In this document: in pieces, positions 35,501 through 42,778 of the stretch
How the letters are laid out: each line of letters opens with the position of its first letter
Numbering within the stretch: the first letter of the stretch is position 1
NCBI GenBank assembly: GCA_965652395.1
Contig: CBFGUW010000009.1
Span: 62,001-126,000, forward strand
DNA length: 64,000 nt
Source of the DNA: Saccharospirillum sp965652395
GTDB taxonomy: Bacteria > Pseudomonadota > Gammaproteobacteria > Pseudomonadales > Natronospirillaceae
Direction: 5' to 3'
Notes under the pieces: generated by a model
Told to the model about the DNA's origin: nothing
The model's database searches: none
Seen by the model: only the letters and a program-made list of their open reading frames with translations
Position numbers and translations under genes: made by a program

Positions 35501-36051
35501 CCCGGATGATGTTCGGAGGTGTCCAGATGCCGCGTACCGAACAACATGGTGAACAGCGCCATCATCAATGACACATAAAGAGCCGAGTCGTTATACCAAT
35601 TCGTCGAGGTGGCCAGGCTGCCGGACACAATGTTCAAACTGACCGACACCGCCTTCAACTGAAGTGCCACGTAAGGCACGATGCCGATCAGGGATATAAG
35701 CGAAACAGACACCGCCACCGCCCGGCTGTGCCCGTACCGGCTGGCGATAAAATCCGCGATGGTGGTTACGTTCTCGCGCTTCGCCACCCGCACCAGCTTC
35801 AGCCAGAACGCAAAGCCGAACACAAAGAGCAGAATGGCCCCCACGTGAGACGGCGCAAAGGCCCAGCCGGACTCGCCAAACTGACGAGTGGCGCCGTAAA
35901 AGGTCCAACTGGTGCAATACACCGCCAACGACAAACCATAGACCCACGGCTGCCAGCGGCGGGCAAGAGGTTTGCGATCGCCACGCAAGGCGATGGCGAA
36001 CAACAGCGCTATGTAAAGCAGCGCGATCAGAATGAAAAAGGAGGGCGCCAT
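32599..36051 (-). CDS. Hybrid sensor histidine kinase with symporter-like sensor domain
   Basis: A 1150-residue protein. Residues 1-480 form many membrane helices of the sodium:solute symporter (SSF) family; a PAS domain lies at about 640-760 (GISIVDRDLNVVAWNQEY); HisKA with phospho-His in FLAAAGHDLVQPLNSA (about 800); HATPase (NFLSNALRYSQRGRVAL, DTGPGLNE, KGLGLGLAIVRRL); and a C-terminal receiver with Asp in IIMDYHLDHGMTG (about 1082). The layout is that of CbrA/PA3271-like kinases. The SSF domain may transport or sense the ligand. It converges with the NarL-type regulator and sits 22 bp downstream of an acyl-CoA ligase gene in the same direction. Inner membrane. Confidence 0.94.
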   Translation of the reverse strand: MAPSFFILIALLYIALLFAIALRGDRKPLARRWQPWVYGLSLAVYCTSWTFYGATRQFGESGWAFAPSHVGAILLFVFGFAFWLKLVRVAKRENVTTIADFIASRYGHSRAVAVSVSLISLIGIVPYVALQLKAVSVSLNIVSGSLATSTNWYNDSALYVSLMMALFTMLFGTRHLDTSEHHPGMMLAIAFESVVKLIAYLAVGYWAVYAVGGGFGQLIRDTVENPETWALLTDFSDPYVYTTQVLLGIVGIVALPRQFHVAVVENKEEEDLHKARWIFPLYLLLINFFALPLVLVGYHHFAADAASLEYLTLTLPMAEGRNGLALFTFVGGLSAATSMVIIATVALSTMLSNEIILPALIRVGWWSTDAPDLGRRIVWLRRLGILVIVLAAFFYYRLIVAYEGLVAIGLVSFVAVAQFAPALFLGLFWTAINRNGVLWGLGLGFLVWFYTLLMPLFVRAGLMPEHLMEGLFGLSFLRPQALMGLAGLDPIVHGTAWSLAVNVLGLLLGSAYHRETLKDRMQASLFVHANRPDAPVMGTSGRQVSVGDLHLLLGRFIGAEKRQVLFSRYINPLNGRLLGDQKADEELLYQAERALSSVLGAPATRLLFERFDQSMSGEWRDLSTMVDEASQVLKFNRELLNSALQSINQGISIVDRDLNVVAWNQEYQQMFEYPDGLLAVGRPVEELIRYNALKGECGAGEVEQLVQRRLDHLRSGGSYRYERRRPDGSYLEIQGTPMPDGGYITVYSDITDRRRIEDQLRRSNEILEDKVQQRTQALQLTNTELEKANANKTRFLAAAGHDLVQPLNSAALFAASLQSKLRRLGDMDGLVNLAEQIERSLNSADNLLSELLEISKLDSDIIKPELQRISLAKLLHSLHEEFEVLATKKGIRLTVVPSSLWVESDPRLLRRMVQNFLSNALRYSQRGRVALGVRRHGDHCSIEVWDTGPGLNEQQQNEIFEEFHRLPDTQSDEKGLGLGLAIVRRLSRLLKHPVSIHSTLGRGSGFRIQVPVTEPLHTQESEQLINEATNRVYRILCVDNEQQIIEGMHSLLAEWGFQVDTAADKEGAEACVARGMPDLIIMDYHLDHGMTGLALLKEWQQSWLRGTPVIVITADYTDDVRIAIERRGFRLLKKPVKPLQLRSLVDASLR

Positions 36052-36073
36052 GGCTTGTTGTACTGCTTACCTG

Positions 36074-37702
36074 TCAGTTTTGTTGTTTCACCAGATAATC
36101 CCGGTATTCGTCGCGCAACTCAACCTTACGCAATTTGCCTGTGCCCGTGTGAGGCAATTCTTCCACCTGGATAATCGCATCCGGCAGCCACCACTTAGCC
36201 ACCTTTTCCTGCAAGGTCGCCCGTAACCGTTGTTCGTCCAGCAACCTGCCGGGCTTCACGGTCACCAGCATCACCGGGCGTTCATCCCATTTCGGGTGGG
36301 CAGCGCCGATGACGCAGGCTTCGTTCACGGCGTCATCGTGCAGAGCGGCATTCTCCAACTCGACCGAGCTGATCCACTCCCCACCGGACTTGATCACATC
36401 CTTGCTGCGATCAACCACGCGCAAATACCCCTGGGGATTAATCACCGCCACATCACCGGTTTCAAACCAGCCATCGATGAATTTATCCTGCCCTTCCCCT
36501 TTGAAATACTGCGCCAGAATCCAGGGTCCCCGACACCTCAGATTCCCCCGGGTCACACCATCGTGAGGCAAGGCACGACCATCCTCATCGAAAATCTCGA
36601 TTTCGACACCGAACATCGGCCGTCCCGCCGAGCTTTGCAGCTCATAGCGTTCCTCGGCGCTCATGTCTTCCATGGCTGGCACGCGAGGAGCCGCCGTCGC
36701 CAGTGGACTGGTCTCGGTCATACCCCAGATACCCATCCAATAGACGTCGTACAGCTCGTCGTAGGTTTTCACCAAAGCGCGAGGCGACGCCGCGCCACCA
36801 ACGCCCACCATTTGCAGGGTGTCTATGCTTTTGCCACTCTCCTGCAAATAATTGTGCAGATTCAACCAGACCGTCGGTACGGCGAAAGCCTGGGTGACGG
36901 ATTCCTCTTCAATCAACTGTTGCAAGCTTGCACCATCCAAACCGGCGCCGGGCAGTACCAAACGGGCGCCATACAACGGCGCGGAAAACGGCACCCCCCA
37001 GGCACAGACGTGATACATGGGGACCACAGGCATGGCGACGGACCATTCGTTGAAATCAAGATACTGGCTGGAGCCGCTCATCATGGCGTGCAGTAGGGTC
37101 GAGCCCTGCTCGTACAACACGCCTTTGGGGTTACCGGTGGTGCCGCTGGTGTAACACAGGCCACAGGGGGCGTCTGAAGGCAGACGTGGCCAGTCGAACT
37201 CAGCCGGTTGTGCTTCCAGGAGGGTTTCGTAATTATCCAAGGCCAAGGAGGAGGATTCCGGCATGTCCTCGGGGTCGCATAACAGGACGACCCGCTCTAC
37301 TCCACCGATCTGATCAGCCACGCTTTCCAGCAGGGGTAGAAATTCGGGGTCGAGGAATATCCAGCGGTCTTCGGCGTGATTGATAATGTACTGCAGCTGC
37401 TCGCTGAAGAGCCGGGCATTAAGGGTATGAACCACGGCCCCATAACCGGATATCCCGTAATACAACTCGAAATGCCGATAATGGTTGGTCGCCAAGGTAG
37501 CCACCCGGTCGCCCTGTTGTATGCCTGCCTGAGCAAGCAGATTCGCCACCCGAGCGGCCCGCGCCAGGGCTTCTTTGTAGGTATAGCGATGCCGCTTGCC
37601 GCCAGGCAATGCGGAAACAATCTGCTGGTCCGGTGTACGAATAGCGGCCGATTTCAAAATGTCGCTGGTGTTCAAAAGGTGAGACATCATAGCGCCGGTC
37701 AT
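36074..37702 (-). CDS. AMP-forming acyl-CoA ligase, AlkK-like
   Basis: A 542-residue member of the ANL superfamily. P-loop CYTSGTTGNPKGVLY (about residue 185), WGMTETSPLA, the hinge DRSKDVIKSGGEWISSVELE and the catalytic Lys in HTGTGKLRK are all present. The motif pattern and length resemble medium/long-chain fatty acyl-CoA ligases of the AlkK group. AAGGAG lies eight bases before ATG 37702. It probably activates a carboxylic acid brought in by the neighbouring transporter; chain length is not deducible. Cytoplasmic. Confidence 0.9.
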   Translation of the reverse strand: MTGAMMSHLLNTSDILKSAAIRTPDQQIVSALPGGKRHRYTYKEALARAARVANLLAQAGIQQGDRVATLATNHYRHFELYYGISGYGAVVHTLNARLFSEQLQYIINHAEDRWIFLDPEFLPLLESVADQIGGVERVVLLCDPEDMPESSSLALDNYETLLEAQPAEFDWPRLPSDAPCGLCYTSGTTGNPKGVLYEQGSTLLHAMMSGSSQYLDFNEWSVAMPVVPMYHVCAWGVPFSAPLYGARLVLPGAGLDGASLQQLIEEESVTQAFAVPTVWLNLHNYLQESGKSIDTLQMVGVGGAASPRALVKTYDELYDVYWMGIWGMTETSPLATAAPRVPAMEDMSAEERYELQSSAGRPMFGVEIEIFDEDGRALPHDGVTRGNLRCRGPWILAQYFKGEGQDKFIDGWFETGDVAVINPQGYLRVVDRSKDVIKSGGEWISSVELENAALHDDAVNEACVIGAAHPKWDERPVMLVTVKPGRLLDEQRLRATLQEKVAKWWLPDAIIQVEELPHTGTGKLRKVELRDEYRDYLVKQQN

Positions 37703-37754
37703 TCCGGTACTCCTTTTGTCATTATTCTAAGATGCAATGAGTGTAGAACGACTT

Positions 37755-37795
37755 CCCCCTCCCACCCATCGTTGAAAAGTAGGAGGTGGAGGGGG
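37755..37795. repeat. GC-rich hairpin upstream of the acyl-CoA ligase
   Basis: CCCCCTCCCACC (37755-37766) pairs with GGTGGAGGGGG (37785-37795), with one bulged base and an 18-base loop. It resembles short dispersed palindromes of the REP type. It sits at the left end of the 595-bp gap 37703-38297, which otherwise holds elements E3 and E4. Confidence 0.5.
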
Positions 37796-37845
37796 ATGGG
37801 CTCCTTTGGTGGTTTTAGCTGCAGGGGGTTGTGGTCCGTGGCGAC

Positions 37846-37942
37846 TGCCAGGGGGACTCATTTGGGGTCGCCGTAAACCCATCCATGGGGGCTTGGCCTC
37901 GGCATCCATGCCTCGGACATCCCCAAATGAGCCCCCCTGGCA
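37846..37942 (+). repeat. Intergenic stem-loop element E3
   Basis: Arms of 22 bp with one mismatch at 37846-37867 (from TGCCAGGGGGACTC) and 37921-37942. Core: GGGGTCGCCGTAAACC, a first hairpin CCCATCCATGGGG, GGCTTGGCC, a second hairpin GGCATCCATGCC (37901-37912), then GGACATCCCC. Leader on the left: CCTTTGGTGGTTTTAGCTGC and GTGGTCCG. It is in plus orientation, facing E4. Confidence 0.85.
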
Positions 37943-38049
37943 TCCACCACTCGCAAAGCGCCTATAGCTCCTTTCCAATTTATTCTGACTAAATAACAAG
38001 CCCTGGTTTAGGGAAGCGAAAAAAAGAAAAGAACGCACGGCAACAAGCG

Positions 38050-38236
38050 CCCGGTAGCCGGTGTCCCTCAGACGGACGTCGGACCGCATGGATGCGGTCC
38101 GCCGAGCCTACATGGGTGAGGCAAGCATCAGCGAAGCATGCTTCGCGCTTAGCCGAACGCCCACCAGCTATGCTGGTGGGCCGGGCCCGCTTGCGGGGAC
38201 TTGCGGCGCTCCGACTGAGGGACACCGGCTACCGGG
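38050..38236 (-). repeat. Intergenic stem-loop element E4 (facing E3, multi-hairpin)
   Basis: Perfect 22-bp arms at 38050-38071 (from CCCGGTAGCCGGTGTCC) and 38215-38236 enclose 143 bp with four perfect or near-perfect hairpins: GGACCGCATGGATGCGGTCC (38081-38100), GCGAAGCATGCTTCGC (38131-38146), CCACCAGC/GCTGGTGG (38161-38179) and CCCGCTTGCGGG (about 38186-38197). Read on the minus strand, GGCTCGGC precedes the CATCCAT hairpin as in E3. It is longer than the other members. Apparent open frames here follow the repeats and are not credible genes. Confidence 0.85.
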
Positions 38237-38240
38237 TGCG

Positions 38241-38334
38241 GACCACTGCCACCGTAACTGGTAGCATCGGAGCCAAGGCTCAAAACCACTGCCACCCTCA
38301 GCCAGAATCGGAGCCAAGAAAACGAACCACTGGC
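38241..38334 (-). repeat. Leader repeat of E4, about 2.3 units, overlapping hydrolase 3' end
   Basis: ACCACTGCC or ACCACTGGC begins at 38242, 38285 and 38326 (periods 43 and 41), with ATCGGAGCCAAG at the end of the first two units. On the minus strand this is CTTGGCTCCGAT ... GGCAGTGGT. Similar sequence flanks E2 (29133-29175). The last 12 codons of the alpha/beta hydrolase lie inside the repeat. Confidence 0.7.
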
Positions 38335-39143
38335 AAAATATGGTCAGCCAGGTGAAGCCCAGGAGCATGACCACAGTCGTCGAAAGAAAGGAGCGACAAC
38401 CCGGGCTTTCGTGACTGCATGGCGGACACGATATCCGAGGTCAGAACGTCGGACTGAGTGCCGTGCAGCAGCAGCACCGGACAATCGATAGCCTCGAACT
38501 GGGACCACAGATCCAAAGGAGGCGCCGTTTCGTCGAACTGGCCGACTATTTCCGGGTCGTAATGGGTCACGAAGCGTCCGTCCGGCAGGCGTCGACTGCA
38601 GGCCATCGCCATCTCACGCCAGCTTGCATCGGAGCGCTTTCCGAACGGCTCGTAAAGCGTTCGGATACGGGCTTCGAAGGCCGACAAGGTATCGAATACC
38701 GGAGTGTCGCGAACATAGTCCGTAATGCGCTTTAGCGACTCGGTCGGAATCGTCGGGCCGACATCGTTCAGTACCAGCCGGTCCAACCGGTCCCTCAGCG
38801 GATCACTGGCCAACAGCATGCCCAGCAAGCCTCCCATGCTCGTCCCCACCCAACTCAATCGACGGATCTTAAAATGATCAAGCAGACTCAAAGCAAGCTG
38901 GCTGTATAACTCGAAATGGTATTCCTCCCTCGGGTTTTTCGCCCACTGGGACAAACCACGGCCAAGAGTATCCGGAGCCAGCACCCGGTAACCCTGCTCC
39001 GCCAATGCATCGCCCAGCGGCTCGAAATCGAATCCATTCCGCGCCAGGCCGTGCCAGCACACCACCGTTTTTTCCGCCAGCGGGTTCCAGACCCGAACAT
39101 GCAGCTCCCGGTTCTCAAGCGTTACAAAAGCATGCTCCATCAT
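38298..39143 (-). CDS. Alpha/beta hydrolase
   Basis: A 281-residue alpha/beta-fold hydrolase: oxyanion segment VVCWHGLARNGFDF, nucleophile elbow GTSMGG (Ser about residue 103), and catalytic His in DDCGHAPGLHL near the C-terminus. AGGAGG seven bases before ATG 39143 decides the start, which overlaps the livM stop (ATGA). Substrate unknown; by context an ester, amide or CoA thioester related to the imported acid. The last codons (RFLGSDSG) lie in a dispersed repeat, so the C-terminus may have been changed by repeat insertion. Cytoplasmic; no signal peptide. Confidence 0.87.
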   Translation of the reverse strand: MMEHAFVTLENRELHVRVWNPLAEKTVVCWHGLARNGFDFEPLGDALAEQGYRVLAPDTLGRGLSQWAKNPREEYHFELYSQLALSLLDHFKIRRLSWVGTSMGGLLGMLLASDPLRDRLDRLVLNDVGPTIPTESLKRITDYVRDTPVFDTLSAFEARIRTLYEPFGKRSDASWREMAMACSRRLPDGRFVTHYDPEIVGQFDETAPPLDLWSQFEAIDCPVLLLHGTQSDVLTSDIVSAMQSRKPGLSLLSFDDCGHAPGLHLADHILPVVRFLGSDSG

Positions 39144-40213
39144 GAGGTTGCCTCCTGATTTGCGCGGCCTTCCAAACGGCCGACCACACCTTGGGGAAAG
39201 AAATAAACACTTGCGATGAACAACAACCCCAGCCATAACAGCCAACGATCCGGATCAAGCAGGTCCACCAGGACGGGCACGCCTTCTACCAAACCCTGAG
39301 TGGTCCCCATCAGGTTTTGAAGATAGGTTTGCGCCAGCATCAAGACCGTGGCTCCAATAATGGCACCATACAGACTGCCCATTCCGCCGATTACGACCAT
39401 CAACAGCACATCGATCATGATATCCAGCGACAACACCGAATCCGGACCGGTGTAACGCAGCCAGAGCGCCATCAGAACGCCTGCCAGGGTGGCGAAGGCG
39501 GAACTGAGCAATGTGGCGGTGGTGCGGTAGGCGAGCGTGTTATAGCCAATGGCCTGGGCCCGGAAATCGTTCTCGCGCAGGGCTTTCAATACTCGGCCGA
39601 AGGGTGAAGCCACGATGCGGACCATGACCAGAAACAGCACAATGGAGCTGAATACCACGAAGTAGAAGTTCAGCAATTTGCCGTTTACACGAACCCCGAA
39701 CAGCGGATCGTCCAGCAGTTTGAAAGCCGGGGTCAGCACTCGGGGAATCCGGTAGGTGAGGCCGTCTTCACCGCCGGTAAGGTGATAAAACTGCGAGACC
39801 AGCACACTGGCGGCACTGGCAACGGCCAGCGTGATCATTGCGTAGAAGATCGTCTTGACGCGCAGCGAGACCAGGCCCATGACGAAGGCGACCAGCAGAG
39901 AAGCACCCAAACCGGCGACAACCGCGACCAACAAGACGCCAAACCCCGGCGCGAAATGATCAAACGCGATGGCCACGGCGTAGGCACCGATGCCGAAAAA
40001 CAGCGCATGAGCGAAGGAAACCACGCCGGTGAAACCCAGTAGCAGATCGTAAGAAGCGGCGAGCACGATGAAGATACTCAACCGCGCGGCAGTATCCAAC
40101 GCCCGGGTGCCTTCGAACAACCAGGGGGTGAACAGTACCGCCAGAAGGATGCCCAGCAAGACCAATCGAATCCAGCGGTTGGCGGGTAAGGTATCGCGGA
40201 TGGCCTGCAACAT
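39140..40213 (-). CDS. livM: Branched-chain-type ABC transporter permease LivM
   Basis: A 357-residue inner-membrane permease of the LivM family with about ten hydrophobic segments. GFTGVVSFAHALFFGIGAYA is the conserved early motif and GGMGSLYGAIIGATVLM the later permease signature. One base separates it from livH, and its stop overlaps the hydrolase start. Pairs with LivH to form the channel for a ligand delivered by the binding protein at 42779-43972. Confidence 0.92.
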   Translation of the reverse strand: MLQAIRDTLPANRWIRLVLLGILLAVLFTPWLFEGTRALDTAARLSIFIVLAASYDLLLGFTGVVSFAHALFFGIGAYAVAIAFDHFAPGFGVLLVAVVAGLGASLLVAFVMGLVSLRVKTIFYAMITLAVASAASVLVSQFYHLTGGEDGLTYRIPRVLTPAFKLLDDPLFGVRVNGKLLNFYFVVFSSIVLFLVMVRIVASPFGRVLKALRENDFRAQAIGYNTLAYRTTATLLSSAFATLAGVLMALWLRYTGPDSVLSLDIMIDVLLMVVIGGMGSLYGAIIGATVLMLAQTYLQNLMGTTQGLVEGVPVLVDLLDPDRWLLWLGLLFIASVYFFPQGVVGRLEGRANQEATS

Positions 40214-40214
40214 A

Positions 40215-41264
40215 TCAATGCCCTCCCTGGGTTGCGGGCACCAGCCCCTGTGGACGCCACATCAATACCACGACCAGCAATCCGATGGTCGAAACAAGCG
40301 CCAGCTTGGGGGCGAGGAAACCGACGTAATTGGACATCAACCCCACCAGCAGGGCCGCAATGAAACACCCTTCTATCGAGCCCAGGCCGCCGATGATGGC
40401 GACGATGAAGACCGTAATCATGATGCTCTGCCCCAGATGGGCGGTGATCACTTCGTCATAAAGCCCCCACATCACGCCACCGAGCGCGGCCAGGGCTGAC
40501 CCTGCCATGAAGACGAGCACAAACAACCGGCGTACGTTGTAGCCGAAACTTTCAACCATCTCACGGTTTTCGACCCCGGCGCGAATCAGTAACCCGAGTC
40601 TTGTCCATTTGAACACCACCATCAGAGCGGCGAAGAGCGCCAACCCGAGAACGACCGCCAACAGACGATATTTTTCGAACACCAGATCGCCCCATTGCCA
40701 CCCGCCTTGAAAGGCAGTGGGTTTGAGCAGCGGCACATCTTCGCCGCCCCAGAACACGTAAATCAGTTGCTCGGCGACAATAAGGCCGCCCATGGTGATT
40801 AATATCTGCATCAGGTGATCGCCATAGACCCGCCGCACCAAGACCCGCTCGAAAGCCCAGGACAACGCTGCGCAGGCGATCATGGCAACCAGGGCGGCCA
40901 GCCCGAAGGCGGCGAGGTTGAGCCAGAGAGAGTCCACCAGTCGCCAGCTTTCCAGGCCGATCAACACGGTGAATCCGAAAAAAGCCCCCAAAGAAATAAA
41001 GGCGCCGTGCCCAAAATTGAGTACATCCATCAGGCCAAACACCAGCGTAAAGCCGGAGGTCATGATGAAGAGCATCATTCCCATGGCGAGACCGGCGAGG
41101 GTCAGCGTCATCCAGGCACTGAGATCGCCGGTCATGGGTAGGGCCAGCATCGCCAGCGCCGGAACCAAGATTGCGGCCTGAGCATCGGGTCGGTGCCACC
41201 AGGCCAGGTGTTGTTTCACCGGGGTGGTGTTGTTTTCCTGCAGGGTTTCGAGGCTGGTGGTCAT
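40215..41264 (-). CDS. livH: Branched-chain-type ABC transporter permease LivH
   Basis: A 349-residue permease of the LivH family. It has an N-terminal cytoplasmic extension of about 30 residues, then membrane segments including FTLVFGLMDVLNFGHGAF and IGGLGSIEGCFIAALLVG, both typical of LivH. Longer than E. coli LivH (308 aa). Start ATG 41264 overlaps the livF stop. Inner membrane, partner of LivM. Confidence 0.92.
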   Translation of the reverse strand: MTTSLETLQENNTTPVKQHLAWWHRPDAQAAILVPALAMLALPMTGDLSAWMTLTLAGLAMGMMLFIMTSGFTLVFGLMDVLNFGHGAFISLGAFFGFTVLIGLESWRLVDSLWLNLAAFGLAALVAMIACAALSWAFERVLVRRVYGDHLMQILITMGGLIVAEQLIYVFWGGEDVPLLKPTAFQGGWQWGDLVFEKYRLLAVVLGLALFAALMVVFKWTRLGLLIRAGVENREMVESFGYNVRRLFVLVFMAGSALAALGGVMWGLYDEVITAHLGQSIMITVFIVAIIGGLGSIEGCFIAALLVGLMSNYVGFLAPKLALVSTIGLLVVVLMWRPQGLVPATQGGH

Positions 41265-41992
41265 GAGGAAGCCTCCATCGACAGGCCCAGTAGCTCGCTT
41301 TGGCGTACCGGGTCGGCGGCGAAATCCACCATCGAACCTTGGTGAACAGTGCGGCCATCATCCATGACCACCAAGTGGTCCCCCAGTTGCCGGGCCATGC
41401 TCATGTTCTGCTCCACCATTAAAATGGTGGTGCGCTCGTCTTTGAGGGACCGAAAGGCCGTGATCAACTTTTCTATGATGGCCGGTGCCAATCCTTTGCT
41501 TGGCTCGTCCACCAGCAACAGTTCGCAGGGTTCTATCACAGCGCGGGCGATGGCCAACATCTGTTTTTGACCGCCGGAAAGATTTCCTGCAGGCCAATGC
41601 CAAAAGGTTTGCAACGCGGGAAAAAGTTCCAGTATCCAATCGAGCCTTGCGCCACCCAGGCGCCCTCGACGACTGGCGATGCGCAGATTTTCAGAAACCG
41701 TCAGGCTGGCGAATATCCCCATGTTTTCGGGTACGTATTGCAGTCCGCGCCTGGCCACCTGCATGGTCGGCAACCCTTGAATGGGTTGACCATTGAATTG
41801 GATTTCGCCTTGGCTCGCCTGCCACAGCCCCATGATGGTTCTCATGGTCGAGGTTTTCCCCACGCCGTTGCGACCGAGCAGCATGGTGACCTGATGTTTG
41901 GGTACGACAAAGCTGACGCCCTGAAGGATGTGATAACCACCCACACGCGTATGGACGTTGTAAAGTTCCAACTGATTAGCGTTACCGCTCAT
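41261..41992 (-). CDS. livF: ABC transporter ATPase LivF
   Basis: A 243-residue ATPase: Walker A GRNGVGKTS, Q-loop before the LivF-type segment YVPENMGIFASLTVSENL, signature LSGGQKQMLAIARAV, Walker B LLLVDEPSKGLAP, and a switch region with MVEQNM. Coupled to livG by a four-base overlap. One of two ATPases powering the Liv-type importer. Cytoplasmic face of the membrane. Confidence 0.94.
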   Translation of the reverse strand: MSGNANQLELYNVHTRVGGYHILQGVSFVVPKHQVTMLLGRNGVGKTSTMRTIMGLWQASQGEIQFNGQPIQGLPTMQVARRGLQYVPENMGIFASLTVSENLRIASRRGRLGGARLDWILELFPALQTFWHWPAGNLSGGQKQMLAIARAVIEPCELLLVDEPSKGLAPAIIEKLITAFRSLKDERTTILMVEQNMSMARQLGDHLVVMDDGRTVHQGSMVDFAADPVRQSELLGLSMEASS

Positions 41993-42768
41993 TGAAGCCC
42001 CTCCCCGCTTTCACCCAGATAAGCCTGACGTACCGCAGGCATTGCCATCACCGCCGCAGGTTCGCCGTCGGCCAGCAGGGTTCCGTTGTTCAAAACGATG
42101 ATGCGGTCCGCCAGGGAGCGAATAACATCCATTTTGTGCTCCACCAGTAGAATGGTTTTCTCGCCGCTCTCTTTTATTGACCGAATCAGATCCAACACAA
42201 CCGGCGCTTCATCGAGGCTCATACCGGCAGTAGGCTCATCGAACATCATCACTTCGGGATCAAGTGCCAGCATCATGCCCACTTCCAGGCGTCGCTGTCC
42301 GCCATGGGAAAGTTGGGAAGCCGGCACCTTTGCCCGGCTGGAAAGATCCACCCGGGACAACAGTGACTCGACTTCGCGATCCACTTCTTTCAATCGACTC
42401 GCGGGTTGCCAGAAGCGAAAACCCAAACCCAGACGGGCCTGCACCACGAGGCGCAGATTGTCCGCCACGCTCAGGCGCGGAAACAGCTGGGTTAACTGGA
42501 AAGCCCGTCCCAGTCCCGCCCTGGCTCTGTGCGCCGCCGAGCGGTTACCCAGGACTTGGCCTCGCAACCAAACCTCGCCGCCCGTTGCCGGTAACTGACC
42601 AGAAATCAGATTGAAGTAGGTGGTCTTCCCTGCCCCGTTCGGTCCGACGATTGCCGTCAGGGTACCGCTGTGAAACTGGCAACTGACCCGATTCACCGCG
42701 ACATGCCCGCCAAACTGGACACTCAAATCCTTGGTTTCGAGTACCGGTGTCATCGATTGAGTCATCAT
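41989..42768 (-). CDS. livG: ABC transporter ATPase LivG
   Basis: A 259-residue ATPase: Walker A GPNGAGKTT, LivG-typical ARAGLGRAFQLTQLFPRLSV, signature LSHGGQRRLEVGMMLAL (divergent LSHGG), Walker B VMMFDEPTAGMS, switch LVEHKMD. The C-terminal LGESGEG matches the LivG/BraF tail. It starts 10 bp after the binding-protein stop. Partner of LivF. Confidence 0.94.
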   Translation of the reverse strand: MMTQSMTPVLETKDLSVQFGGHVAVNRVSCQFHSGTLTAIVGPNGAGKTTYFNLISGQLPATGGEVWLRGQVLGNRSAAHRARAGLGRAFQLTQLFPRLSVADNLRLVVQARLGLGFRFWQPASRLKEVDREVESLLSRVDLSSRAKVPASQLSHGGQRRLEVGMMLALDPEVMMFDEPTAGMSLDEAPVVLDLIRSIKESGEKTILLVEHKMDVIRSLADRIIVLNNGTLLADGEPAAVMAMPAVRQAYLGESGEGLQ

Positions 42769-42778
42769 AAAACGGGGC

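Noticed and set aside
37989..38374. Several open frames across elements E3/E4
   Set aside because: They follow the inverted repeats on both strands, have biased low-complexity translations and no ribosome sites.
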